NCBI GenBank assembly: GCA_949290085.1
Contig: CASEQH010000059.1
Coordinates: 1-53,839, forward strand
DNA: 53,839 nucleotides
Source: an uncultured Bacillota bacterium
GTDB taxonomy: Bacteria; Bacillota_I; Bacilli_A; Erysipelotrichales; Erysipelotrichaceae
Reading direction: 5' to 3'
Shown here: positions 1 to 7,677 of the stretch, one piece after another
Numbering within the stretch: the first letter of the stretch is position 1
How the letters are laid out: every line of letters starts with the position of its first letter
The notes under the pieces: generated by a model
The model's database searches: none
What the model saw: the letters and a program-made list of their open reading frames with translations, nothing else
Told to the model about the DNA's origin: nothing
Made by a program: the position numbers and the translations under genes

Positions 1-2
1 TA

Positions 3-746
3 GAAGAAGATCCTAGCAATCTAGAAAAACTCTTTCAAAAGGTCTTAGATAACAGTGGTTATCGTTTAATGCTAGAAAGTGATAATGAGACAGAACGTTT
101 AGAGAATATTAAATCATTGATGGATGATATCATCAACTATCAAATCACTTTCCCTGATTCAAAGCTTGATGACTATTTGCAAAATATCGCTTTATATACT
201 GAAAAAAATAGTGAGAAGAGTTCCGATTCAGTTAACTTATTGACTATTCATAGTGCTAAAGGTCTTGAATTTGAAGTAGTCTTTGTCATTGGCTTATCTG
301 AGAATATCTTCCCTAGTCGCATATCTTTAGAAGAAGGTTTAAAGGGTTTAGAAGAAGAGCGTAGACTTGCCTACGTCGCCTATACAAGAGCGAGAAAAAG
401 ACTTTATTTGACTGATAATACCGCTTATTCTTTTGTCACTCAAACCAGTAAGTGTAGTTCTCGCTTTGTCAACGAGATCGACGAAGATTGTATTCGCCAT
501 CTAAATGAAGAAGATAAAAAACGCATATCTATCTTTGATGAGCCTAAAGAGCGTAAGACCTATACTCAGACTAAGTCTAAGACAAGCTATAAAAAGGGCG
601 ATATTGTCATTCATACTGTCTTTAAGGAAGGAGTCGTCTTGTCCGAGAAGGATGGCATTTTAGAGATTGCCTTTAGTTATCCGCATGGAGTGAAGAAAAT
701 TTTGGCTTCCCATCCATCAATTAAAAAGAAAGAGATTTTATCATGA
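3..746 (+). CDS. pcrA: ATP-dependent DNA helicase PcrA/UvrD, C-terminal part (5' truncated by window edge)
   Basis: The frame is open from base 3 and the gene starts outside the window. About 247 C-terminal residues are visible. They include the superfamily I motif V region (TIHSAKGLEFEVVFVIGL) and motif VI (ERRLAYVAYTRARKRLYLT), which bind DNA and ATP. The tail (KGDIVIHTVFKEGVV and following) resembles the small Tudor-like C-terminal domain of PcrA that contacts RNA polymerase. By family knowledge it is a 3'-5' helicase for repair and clearing of replication forks. The stop overlaps the next start as ATGA, so the downstream acetyltransferase is translationally coupled. PcrA is favoured over UvrD because the organism looks Gram-positive. 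Confidence 0.9.
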   Translation, partial: EEDPSNLEKLFQKVLDNSGYRLMLESDNETERLENIKSLMDDIINYQITFPDSKLDDYLQNIALYTEKNSEKSSDSVNLLTIHSAKGLEFEVVFVIGLSENIFPSRISLEEGLKGLEEERRLAYVAYTRARKRLYLTDNTAYSFVTQTSKCSSRFVNEIDEDCIRHLNEEDKKRISIFDEPKERKTYTQTKSKTSYKKGDIVIHTVFKEGVVLSEKDGILEIAFSYPHGVKKILASHPSIKKKEILS

Positions 747-1219
747 TTGAATTAGCAAAAAAAGATGATATTCTTGCGCTAGTAGAGATTATTGATCAAG
801 CCAAAGCATATTTAAAGTCTAAAGGTGTTAATCAATGGCAAGATGGTTATCCCAATAGTGATACATTATTAGAAGATATAAGTTTAAATAGATTATATGT
901 CTTAAAAGAAAAGGATATAATCATCGGTCTATTTGCCATTATTGATTATGAAAAGACCTATGATTATATTGAAGGTGAATGGTTTAGCGATGAAAGATAT
1001 TTAGCTATTCATCGTGTAGCTATACGCAATGACTATAAGGGCCAAAATTATGCTAAAGAGATATTTGACTATGCCAAAACTTTATGTCCATATCTTCGCA
1101 TTGATACCCATGTCGATAATCTATCGATGCAAAAGGCATTGAAGAAAAATGGTTTTATTTATCGAGGTATCATCTATCTAGAAAATGGTGACCCTCGCCT
1201 AGCCTTTGATTATCATTAA
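743..1219 (+). CDS. GNAT family N-acetyltransferase
   Basis: A 158-residue protein with a GNAT fold signature. The central stretch LAIHRVAIRNDYKGQNYAKE corresponds to the beta-4/acetyl-CoA loop, a variant of the R/Q-x-x-G-x-G/A motif. The later part (NLSMQKALKKNGF) is the usual GNAT C-terminal pattern N-x-x-x-x-x-x-Y/L-x-x-x-G-F. The substrate cannot be read from sequence. The start overlaps the pcrA stop by four bases (ATGA), so it is expressed by coupling to pcrA. No Shine-Dalgarno stands out. It is the last gene of this operon; the hairpins that follow favour termination on the opposite strand. Confidence 0.8.
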   Translation: MIELAKKDDILALVEIIDQAKAYLKSKGVNQWQDGYPNSDTLLEDISLNRLYVLKEKDIIIGLFAIIDYEKTYDYIEGEWFSDERYLAIHRVAIRNDYKGQNYAKEIFDYAKTLCPYLRIDTHVDNLSMQKALKKNGFIYRGIIYLENGDPRLAFDYH

Positions 1220-1247
1220 ATCTAATTGTTAATATAGAACAATAAAA

Positions 1248-1274
1248 AATATAGGAGCTATTAGCTCCTATATT
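1248..1274 (-). terminator. Inverted repeat, distal intrinsic terminator behind tRNA-His
   Basis: A perfect 13+1+13 inverted repeat (AATATAGGAGCTA and its complement). Read on the minus strand it is followed by a run of T, so it can terminate transcription leaving tRNA-His. On the plus strand no U-tract follows, although it could protect the 3' end of the pcrA-acetyltransferase mRNA. Confidence 0.6.
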
Positions 1275-1279
1275 CAATT

Positions 1280-1299
1280 AAAAAAGCCCTTGCCCGGGC
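1280..1299 (-). terminator. Intrinsic terminator of tRNA-His
   Basis: On the minus strand GCCC, a GGGCAA loop and GGGC are followed by six T. The stem is short but GC-only, and it lies about 37 bases past the CCA end of tRNA-His. Confidence 0.6.
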
Positions 1300-1335
1300 A
1301 TATTTATAATCTATATCATAGACTTATTAACTAAA

Positions 1336-1413
1336 TGGGGCGATTGACGAGACTCGAACTCGCGAATGCCAGAGCCACAATCTGGTGTGTTAACCAACTT
1401 CACCACAACCGCC
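1336..1413 (-). tRNA. trnH: tRNA-His (GTG anticodon)
   Basis: On the minus strand the 78-base sequence folds as a cloverleaf: an extra G at -1 opposite C73 (typical of tRNA-His), acceptor GCGGTTG with CAATCGC, anticodon loop ATTGTGG with GTG, T-arm GAGTTCGAGTCTC, and an encoded CCA end. A promoter lies just upstream and two hairpin terminators lie downstream, so it is a single-gene transcription unit. Confidence 0.95.
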
Positions 1414-1424
1414 ATCGCTTTAAC

Positions 1425-1453
1425 ATTTTACTAAATAAAAGCGATAAAGTAAA
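1425..1453 (-). promoter_or_regulatory. Promoter of tRNA-His
   Basis: On the minus strand -35 TTTACT (1453-1448), a 17-base spacer and -10 TAAAAT (1430-1425). Initiation would fall a few bases before the tRNA 5' end. The region is also flanked by an inverted repeat (ATCGCTTT at 1414, AAAGCGAT near 1438-1445). Confidence 0.6.
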
Positions 1454-1460
1454 GGGCATA

Positions 1461-1469
1461 TGATATAAT
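1461..1469 (+). promoter_or_regulatory. Extended -10 promoter of the dCMP deaminase gene
   Basis: TGATATAAT fits the extended -10 consensus TGnTATAAT. The predicted transcript would begin near 1476 with a very short leader holding AAAAGGTG. No clear -35 is seen. Confidence 0.6.
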
Positions 1470-1488
1470 TTTTTAAAAGGTGAAAAAG

Positions 1489-1977
1489 ATGAAGAGAAGA
1501 GATAAAGTTAATTACTATCTAGACTTAGCCGATGTAGTTTCCAAAAGAGGGACATGCCTCAGAAGAAATTATGGGGCTGTCATCGTCAATAACGACGAAG
1601 TTATTTCAACTGGCTATGTAGGTGCTCCTCGTGGCAGACAGAATTGTTCAGACCTAGGTTATTGCATCCGCCAAAAGATGAATATACCTAGAGGTGAGAG
1701 ATATGAATTATGTCGTAGTGTCCACGCCGAAGCTAATGCCATTATCAGTGCCAGTCGCGATAAGATGTTAGGAGCTACTCTATACCTTTCGGGTAGAGAA
1801 GTAGATACTGGTAAATATATAAAGAATTCCAACAGTTGCTCAATGTGCAAAAGGATGATCATAAATGCCGGAATCAAGGAAGTTGTCATACGTGATGGCG
1901 ATGAAGAGTATCGCATAATTAAAGTGGAAGATTGGATTAAAGATGATGAGTCTTTAAGGGCTTCCTTTGGATATTAG
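1489..1977 (+). CDS. dCMP/deoxycytidylate deaminase family protein (ComEB-like)
   Basis: A zinc-dependent cytidine/dCMP deaminase fold of about 162 residues. The active-site motif HAEANAII supplies the zinc His and the catalytic Glu. The second zinc half-site is NSCSMCKRMIINAG, with Ser-Cys where most members have Pro-Cys. By family it converts dCMP to dUMP for dTTP synthesis; ComEB-type proteins also occur near competence genes, but none are here. I chose ATG 1489 because AAAAGGTG lies at suitable spacing before it. An in-frame GTG at 1480 would add three residues but lacks its own ribosome site. The gene has its own promoter and stands alone. Confidence 0.88.
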   Translation: MKRRDKVNYYLDLADVVSKRGTCLRRNYGAVIVNNDEVISTGYVGAPRGRQNCSDLGYCIRQKMNIPRGERYELCRSVHAEANAIISASRDKMLGATLYLSGREVDTGKYIKNSNSCSMCKRMIINAGIKEVVIRDGDEEYRIIKVEDWIKDDESLRASFGY

Positions 1978-1980
1978 ATA

Positions 1981-1989
1981 TGATATAAT
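1981..1989 (+). promoter_or_regulatory. Leaderless promoter of the DegV-family gene
   Basis: Extended -10 TGATATAAT, with the hexamer at 1984-1989. The last T is 7 bases before the A of ATG 1996, so the transcript should start at the start codon itself. No Shine-Dalgarno is present. Confidence 0.65.
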
Positions 1990-1995
1990 GAACCC

Positions 1996-2835
1996 ATGGA
2001 TCGAATTTGTATATTAACTGACTCATCTTGTGATATAGATGATGCTACTGCTGAAAGATTAGATATCCATGTCTTAAGGATGCCGTTGATGATTGACGGC
2101 AAGGAATATATGGATGGCAAAGACATCGATGTGAATGGAATTAAAAATTATTTGAGAAATGGGGTGCCGGTAAAGACAGCGCAAGCTACCCTCGGTAGCT
2201 TAATGCGTATTTATGAGACACTATTAGATAAATATGACAGGATATTGCATATTCCTCTATCTAGTGGTTTGAGTGGTATGTATGAAATATCGCTCGTACA
2301 ATCTAAATTATATGATGGGCGTATTGTGGTGGTGGATGCCAAGTGTGCTTGTTATCCAGTGACTCAACTATGTCTTGATTGTAGAAAATTGATTGAAAAG
2401 GGATATTCATTAGAAACTATCAAAGAAATGATAGAAAGTGAAGAGTCGATGATGGAAGCCATCATCATCCCTGATGATATTAAATATTTAAAGATGGGTG
2501 GGCGCATTTCACCAGCTGCTGCTGCCTTAGCCAACCTGTTAAGAATTAAACCAGTTCTATATCTTAAAAAAGGTATGATAGATGTCTTTGATAAGACACA
2601 TACGGTTAAAAAGGCTATCTCTAAGGGCTATGCACCAATTTTAGATGTCGATGATTACAGTAAATATTATTGGATGGTCATCACCGACGAAAATGATGAA
2701 TTAGCGAAAGAGATTATGGACCATCTCCATGAAGCGACTGGTGAAGAAGTGACTTTCCATGAATTTGGCCCAGTTATCATATCGCATACTGGTCCAGGTA
2801 CCATAGCTTTTGGCCGCTTGAAGAAATTAGTATGA
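1996..2835 (+). CDS. DegV family fatty-acid-binding protein (FakB-like)
   Basis: A 279-residue DegV protein. The N-terminus (ICILTDSSCDI) is the first beta strand with the characteristic DSS. PLSSGLSGMYE and LKMGGRISPAAAALANLL are the other hallmark segments around the bound fatty acid, and HTGPGTIAFG closes the protein. By family it presents fatty acids to the FakA kinase for phospholipid synthesis; FakA is not in the window. The gene appears to be transcribed leaderless (see promoter). Its stop overlaps the next start (ATGA), coupling it to the YgjP-like gene. Confidence 0.88.
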   Translation: MDRICILTDSSCDIDDATAERLDIHVLRMPLMIDGKEYMDGKDIDVNGIKNYLRNGVPVKTAQATLGSLMRIYETLLDKYDRILHIPLSSGLSGMYEISLVQSKLYDGRIVVVDAKCACYPVTQLCLDCRKLIEKGYSLETIKEMIESEESMMEAIIIPDDIKYLKMGGRISPAAAALANLLRIKPVLYLKKGMIDVFDKTHTVKKAISKGYAPILDVDDYSKYYWMVITDENDELAKEIMDHLHEATGEEVTFHEFGPVIISHTGPGTIAFGRLKKLV

Positions 2836-3488
2836 TAGAGATTGAAGGCCAATATTTTAAATTAGATATTAAGCATAAGAATATTAAAAATATATACTTA
2901 TCGCTTAGTGGTAATACTCTTAAGGTCACATGCCCTTATCACGTCGATGAAAAGCTGATAAGGGCTTTTATCATTGATAAAAGTGCTTGGATAATAAGCA
3001 AGTACAAACAAAGTTTAGATCGAATGGTCAATATTGATGAGCATATCTATTATCTAGGTAAAAGTTATGATTTAATCTTTTATCAAGGAAGTAATAGGAT
3101 ACAGTTCAAGGATGATAAATTATATTTATACGCTAAAGATATGCCTAATGCTATCAATTATTTTTATGTCTATGGTGAACATGTCTTAATGCGCTATCTT
3201 GATGAATTTAAGGATGACTATTTTAAAATTCTTAAAGATTATAATTATACTAAAACTCCTGAGATCAGTTTTCGCCATCTAAAAAAAGCTTGGGGAGTCT
3301 GCTATCCTAATAAGAATAAGATAGTCTTAAACTATAAGCTCATTCATTATCCTGTCGAATGTCTTGAAGCCGTTTTCTTACACGAATGTCTACACTTTAT
3401 CTTGCCTAATCATTCCAAGCGATTCCATGATTTATTGAGCTATCACATGCCCGAATATAAAAAGATAATTGGTTTATTAAAAGGTTAG
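2832..3488 (+). CDS. YgjP/SprT-like metal-dependent hydrolase (DUF45)
   Basis: A 218-residue protein with the zincin signature LHECLHFILPNHSKRFH, that is HExxH (HECLH) followed by the third-ligand His region, preceded by AWGVCYPNKNKIVLNYKLI, as in the YgjP/DUF45 family. These are predicted cytosolic zinc metallopeptidases of unsettled substrate. The N-terminal half (IYLSLSGNTLKVTCPYHV) matches the family beta-rich region. The start overlaps the upstream stop by four bases, so it forms a two-gene operon with the DegV-family gene. It has no signal peptide. Confidence 0.8.
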   Translation: MIEIEGQYFKLDIKHKNIKNIYLSLSGNTLKVTCPYHVDEKLIRAFIIDKSAWIISKYKQSLDRMVNIDEHIYYLGKSYDLIFYQGSNRIQFKDDKLYLYAKDMPNAINYFYVYGEHVLMRYLDEFKDDYFKILKDYNYTKTPEISFRHLKKAWGVCYPNKNKIVLNYKLIHYPVECLEAVFLHECLHFILPNHSKRFHDLLSYHMPEYKKIIGLLKG

Positions 3489-3524
3489 ATTTAACATAGA
3501 TTTAACTAATAATGCGTTTTAGAC

Positions 3525-3553
3525 TTGAAAGAATATCTGTGAGCGTTTACAAT
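3525..3553 (+). promoter_or_regulatory. Promoter of the leader ORF/ankyrin/EF-G-like operon
   Basis: -35 TTGAAA (3525-3530), a 17-base spacer and -10 TACAAT (3548-3553). Predicted start near 3560, giving a leader of about 138 bases before the ankyrin gene. Confidence 0.65.
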
Positions 3554-3579
3554 TTAATTAAGGAAAGAAGGACATAATC

Positions 3580-3648
3580 ATGAGGAAATTAGTTTTAGGC
3601 CAGTTAGATCAAAACAAATTTTTAACTTATGAATATGTTTTAATATGA
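3580..3648 (+). CDS. 22-codon leader ORF (putative attenuator peptide)
   Basis: A small ORF starting MRKLVLGQLD and ending EYVLI. It is preceded by a strong purine-rich ribosome site (AAGGAAAGAAGGA, 3560-3572) at good spacing, so it is very likely translated. Its TGA stop (3646-3648) lies inside the 5' arm of an intrinsic terminator. The ankyrin start follows 50 bases later. No similarity to a known protein is recognised. The layout (promoter, short translated ORF, terminator, ribosome-related operon) suggests a cis-acting leader peptide rather than a functional protein. It could also be just a small independent gene. Confidence 0.6.
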   Translation: MRKLVLGQLDQNKFLTYEYVLI

Positions 3649-3669
3649 ACACGACTGTGTTCATTTTTT
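3645..3669 (+). terminator. Intrinsic terminator / attenuator in the ankyrin-EF-G-like leader
   Basis: A perfect 8-bp stem ATGAACAC/GTGTTCAT with a GACT loop, followed by a T run. It lies between the promoter at 3525 and the ankyrin gene at 3698, so full-length mRNA requires readthrough. A ribosome at the leader-ORF stop would cover the 5' arm. Confidence 0.75.
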
Positions 3670-3697
3670 ATACGTTTGATAAAGGAGGATATTATTT

Positions 3698-4369
3698 ATG
3701 AATCAAACAGTCAACAAAGAATTCTTTGATGCATGTGCTAGTGGTGACTATGCTAAGGTTTGTGCATGTATAGCTAAGGGTGCCGATGTTAATATGACTA
3801 ATGGCGATGGCCGTACTGCTTTGATGCGCTCTGCAAAAAGAGGATATACTGAGATAGTGCAGACTTTACTCGATAACGGTGCCAATGTACGCTCACGCGA
3901 TAAAAATAATAAGACTGCTCTGATGGGCGCTAGTAAGAAGGGTTACCTAAGTATTTGCAAACTACTAGTCGAAGCTGGCTCAGATGTTAATTCTCATGAT
4001 AATAATGGCCGTACTTCTTTGATGAGAGCGGCATTTATGGGTGAGCTTAGTGTCGTTGAATATCTAGTTGAACATGGTGCTAATATCGATGCTCAAGATA
4101 GCCGTGGTAGAACAGCTTTAATGGAAGCAGTATTAGCTTTTAAGGTTGATGTAGTTCAATATCTGGTTGAACATGGTGCTAATATCAATGCTAAAGACAA
4201 TAATGGTTGCACATGCTTAATGCGTGCTAGCTATGGTGGATATAAAGATTTAATCGTCTACTTATTAGACCATGGTGCTGATAAAGAAGTTTTAGATAAT
4301 GAAGGTAATAAGGCTGTTCACTATCTTAGAACAGAATGTTTTGAAGAATTGAAGGGATATCTAAAATAG
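3698..4369 (+). CDS. Ankyrin-repeat protein (about six repeats)
   Basis: A 223-residue soluble protein made almost entirely of 33-residue ankyrin repeats with cores such as GRTALMRSAKRGYTE, NKTALMGASKKGY, GRTSLMRAAFMGE and GRTALMEAVLAF, and connecting HGANI or NGANV loops. It has no signal peptide or membrane segment, so it should be cytoplasmic and act by protein-protein binding. A strong ribosome site (AAAGGAGG) precedes ATG 3698. Repeats four and five are also alike at DNA level, spaced 99 bases apart. It is one short gap upstream of the EF-G-like gene in the same operon; a role in binding or tuning that GTPase is inference only. Confidence 0.85.
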   Translation: MNQTVNKEFFDACASGDYAKVCACIAKGADVNMTNGDGRTALMRSAKRGYTEIVQTLLDNGANVRSRDKNNKTALMGASKKGYLSICKLLVEAGSDVNSHDNNGRTSLMRAAFMGELSVVEYLVEHGANIDAQDSRGRTALMEAVLAFKVDVVQYLVEHGANINAKDNNGCTCLMRASYGGYKDLIVYLLDHGADKEVLDNEGNKAVHYLRTECFEELKGYLK

Positions 4370-4378
4370 GTGACGCAG

Positions 4379-6451
4379 ATGAAAGACTATTTAGCTAATG
4401 ATATTCGTAATATAGTATTGCTTGGACATTCTGGAGCAGGTAAATCATCACTGATTGAAGCTGCTTTATACTTCACGAAAGCTATCGATAGAATGGGTAA
4501 AACTAGTGATGGTAATTCAACTGTCGACTATGATGCCGAAGAGATTAAACGTGGCTTATCTATCTATACAGCTATTGCACCTTGCGAATGGAAGAATTGT
4601 AAGATTAATTTCATCGATACTCCAGGTTATCTAGACTATGAAGGCGAGATGCGCGCAGGTCTAGCAGTTGGTGATAATGCTCTTATCGTCGTAAGTGCTA
4701 AGGATGGTATTGAATCAGGGACAGAAAAGGCAGTTAAATTAGTATCAAAGAGAAAACTTCCTACTATCTTCTTCATCAACAAGATTGATGAGGAACATGC
4801 CTCATTTGAAAATACATATCTAGCTTTAAGAGAAAAATTTGGTAAATCAATCATTCCATTTGAAGTACCTATCGTAGAAAATGGTAAAGTAATTGGTTCA
4901 ATTAATATTTTGCGTAATAAGGCTTGGTACTATGCTGATTTATCAACGCCTAAAGAAGTACCAGATGATTATAAAGATGTAGTTGAAAATTACTACAACG
5001 AGATAGCTGAAGCTATTGCGATGACTGATGATACTTTAATGGAGAAATTCTTCTCAGGTGAACACTTTGATGAAAATGAACTAGCTAAGGGACTTAGAAT
5101 TGGTGTTAGAAGCGGTGATATCAGACCGGTATATTGTGGTAGTGCTACTAGTGTCATCGGTATTGAAAGATTATTAGATCTAATTACTGAATATTTCCCT
5201 AATTATGCAGAAAAGGGTACGATAATAGCTCATGATGCCAAGGGTGAAGATGTCATCTTAGAAACTAATGAGACAGAAAAATTCACAGCTCAAATCTATA
5301 AGACTATCGTCGATCCATTCGTTGGTAAGATATCTTATTTGAAGGTTATGAGTGGTGTCTTAACTAGCGATTCGCAAGTATACAATCTAAAAAAAGACCA
5401 GACTGAAAAGATTAACCAAATCTATGTCATCAATGGAAAATTACAAATCGCTGTCGGTAAGTTATTTACAGGTGACTTAGGCGCTGTTGTAAAATTGCAA
5501 TATTCTGAGACCAATGATACCTTATCGACTAGAGATTGCCCAGTTAATTATCCGGATATCGAATTCCCTAAACCAATGTTAGGTATGGCCATCACTCCTA
5601 AGACTAAGGCCGATGAAGACAAGATGTCATTCGCCTTACAGAGAGTGCTCGAAGAAGATCACTCATTACGTCTTGAGAAAAATACTGAGACTAAGGAACA
5701 GATATTATATGCTATGGGTGATCAAGCTCTCGATGTCGTATGTAATAAACTAAAGAATAAATATAAAGTTGAAATTAATTTAGCACCATATAAGATTCAA
5801 TATCGTGAGACTATCAGAGGAACAGTTGAAGCTGAAGGTAAACATAAGAAACAATCAGGTGGCGCTGGACAATATGGTCACGTGTGGATTCGCTTTGAAC
5901 CTTGTGATAGTGAAGATATGGTCTTCGAAGAAGAAATCTTCGGTGGTGCAGTGCCTAAACAATACTTCCCAGCTACTGAGCAAGGACTTAGAGAATGTAT
6001 GGAAAAGGGTGTCTTAGCTGGCTATAAGGTTGTTGGCGTTAAAGCTACACTATTTGATGGTTCTTATCATGATGTCGATTCTAAGGAAATTGCCTTCAAG
6101 GCTGCTGCTAGACTCGCATATAAGGCTGGTATGCCAAAGGCTAAACCTATCTTACTAGAGCCAATTGGTAAAGTTACTGTCTATGTTCCGGAAGAATATA
6201 CTGGTACGATAATCGGTGACTTCAATAAGCGTCGTGGCATTATCATGGGTATGGAAATGACTGAAGATAATGAACAAAAGATTGATGCGGAAGTACCGAT
6301 GGCTGAAATGCAGAAGTATGCTACGGAATTGCGCTCAATGACACAGGGTAGAGGTTATTATGTGATTGAATTTGATCGCTACGAACCTGCTCCTCAACCA
6401 GTTGCAGAAAAGGTAATAGCTAATGCTCATATCGAAGATGATGAGGAATAA
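4379..6451 (+). CDS. EF-G-like translational GTPase (EF-G2/FusA2 type)
   Basis: A 690-residue protein with all EF-G domains. The G domain has P-loop GHSGAGKS (about residues 16-23), switch II DTPGYLDY (about 80-87) and NKID. Domain IV has SGGAGQYGHVWIRFEP, and a domain V follows (GKVTVYVPEEYTG). It differs from canonical EF-G: the switch II His is Tyr (Y84), and the switch I RGITI Thr is Ser (RGLSI). This fits the EF-G2 paralogue group, whose members vary in GTPase activity and are not the essential EF-G. The start at ATG 4379 is supported by AGGTGA at 4368-4373; an in-frame GTG at 4370 is possible. It follows the ankyrin gene, so attenuation of the leader would control both. Confidence 0.88.
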   Translation: MKDYLANDIRNIVLLGHSGAGKSSLIEAALYFTKAIDRMGKTSDGNSTVDYDAEEIKRGLSIYTAIAPCEWKNCKINFIDTPGYLDYEGEMRAGLAVGDNALIVVSAKDGIESGTEKAVKLVSKRKLPTIFFINKIDEEHASFENTYLALREKFGKSIIPFEVPIVENGKVIGSINILRNKAWYYADLSTPKEVPDDYKDVVENYYNEIAEAIAMTDDTLMEKFFSGEHFDENELAKGLRIGVRSGDIRPVYCGSATSVIGIERLLDLITEYFPNYAEKGTIIAHDAKGEDVILETNETEKFTAQIYKTIVDPFVGKISYLKVMSGVLTSDSQVYNLKKDQTEKINQIYVINGKLQIAVGKLFTGDLGAVVKLQYSETNDTLSTRDCPVNYPDIEFPKPMLGMAITPKTKADEDKMSFALQRVLEEDHSLRLEKNTETKEQILYAMGDQALDVVCNKLKNKYKVEINLAPYKIQYRETIRGTVEAEGKHKKQSGGAGQYGHVWIRFEPCDSEDMVFEEEIFGGAVPKQYFPATEQGLRECMEKGVLAGYKVVGVKATLFDGSYHDVDSKEIAFKAAARLAYKAGMPKAKPILLEPIGKVTVYVPEEYTGTIIGDFNKRRGIIMGMEMTEDNEQKIDAEVPMAEMQKYATELRSMTQGRGYYVIEFDRYEPAPQPVAEKVIANAHIEDDEE

Positions 6452-6473
6452 TTAAAGATATATGATATAAACA

Positions 6474-6512
6474 AAAAGGATTATTACCAAAATCTGATAA
6501 TAATCCTTTTTT
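6474..6512. terminator. Bidirectional intrinsic terminator
   Basis: A 13-bp perfect stem AAAAGGATTATTA/TAATAATCCTTTT around an 11-base loop, with T runs on both strands. It ends the EF-G-like operon (plus) and htrA (minus). Confidence 0.85.
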
Positions 6513-6540
6513 ATGGGGATAAGGGAAGAATATTTAATAA

Positions 6541-7623
6541 TTATTGGTTAGTTTGGATATTTTCTTTAAGCGTAATATCTAGTGTCAACTCTTCATTATT
6601 TCTAATTACAGTAATTGTAGTATTATCACCAATACTCATTGAATTTAAGATAGCTGATAATTCACTATAAGAATTAACTTCTTTACCATCTAGGGCAACG
6701 ATTCTATCATAGGTCTGTAAGCCAGCATCATCAGCAGCCCCGCCTTCAACGATGCTGGTGATGTATACACCCTTAGGGAAACCAGCAGTATCTTGCGATA
6801 TTTCAGTTATTGTAACGCCTAGAGTAGCACGATTACGGACATAGCCATTATCGATGATATCATTAGCGATATTTATAACGGTATTAGATGGAATGGCATA
6901 ACCAAGACCTTCGACAGAAACTGATGAAGAAGTACTAGATGACTTGGCATTGACTATACCGATTAGATTGCCATTGATATCAAATAATCCACCACCACTA
7001 TTGCCTTTGTTGACAGCGGCATTAGTTTGAATTAGATACATTGTTTCATTTTCTATTGTCACTTCTTTATTTAATGCTGAGATAATGCCATTGGTAACTG
7101 AAATACCAGTGCCTAATGGATTACCGATGACAATGGCATCATCACCAATCTCTAGGCTATCGCTATCAGCTATTTCGGCATAAGTTAAATTTTCGGCATC
7201 AATCTTTAAGACAGCTATATCAGTCTTACTATCTGAACCGATAAGTGTTGCATCATAAGTATTACCATTTACATCTTCTACTGTAATAGTGGTAGCACCA
7301 TCGATGACATGTTCGTTAGTGATGATATAACCATCAGCTGATACGATGACGCCAGAACCCATAGATATACTTTCATACTGTTGACCAAAGAATGATGATG
7401 TAGCATCTGATGTAACTTCAACTACTGTATTATAAGCTTTAGAAATTCCTTCTTTTAAGGATGAATATTGGGTATTACTATAAGTGGCCTTGATGGTGTC
7501 AGAATTTGTATCTACTGTTGGATTATCGAGATTATATATTGCATTTCCACCATATACACCTAGGAAACCTCCTAGTAATGCAACTAAGAATACTATTAAT
7601 AAATTTTTAAGATTAGTTTTCAT
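6541..7623 (-). CDS. htrA: HtrA/DegP-like membrane-anchored serine protease
   Basis: A 360-residue S1C protease. An N-terminal membrane anchor (about residues 8-26) precedes a trypsin-like domain with catalytic H105 (ITNEHVIDG), D135 (SKTDIAVLK) and S209 (NKGNSGGGLFD). One C-terminal PDZ domain follows (ITEISQDTAGFPKGVYITSI). By family it degrades misfolded proteins outside the membrane. The start is supported by GAGGTGAG before the ATG. A TATAAT on the minus strand at 7650-7645 probably gives it its own promoter. The gene lies 54 bases downstream of the FAD oxidoreductase on the same strand. Confidence 0.93.
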   Translation of the reverse strand: MKTNLKNLLIVFLVALLGGFLGVYGGNAIYNLDNPTVDTNSDTIKATYSNTQYSSLKEGISKAYNTVVEVTSDATSSFFGQQYESISMGSGVIVSADGYIITNEHVIDGATTITVEDVNGNTYDATLIGSDSKTDIAVLKIDAENLTYAEIADSDSLEIGDDAIVIGNPLGTGISVTNGIISALNKEVTIENETMYLIQTNAAVNKGNSGGGLFDINGNLIGIVNAKSSSTSSSVSVEGLGYAIPSNTVINIANDIIDNGYVRNRATLGVTITEISQDTAGFPKGVYITSIVEGGAADDAGLQTYDRIVALDGKEVNSYSELSAILNSMSIGDNTTITVIRNNEELTLDITLKENIQTNQ

Positions 7624-7677
7624 TTATCTCACCTCACAATTAATATTATAGATAAGCGTGTGAATTGAAAGTGAAGT

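Noticed and set aside
4379-6451. Tetracycline-resistance (TetM/TetO-like) identity for the EF-G-like gene
   Set aside because: Switch II and domain features fit EF-G2 rather than TetM, which keeps DTPGHMDF.
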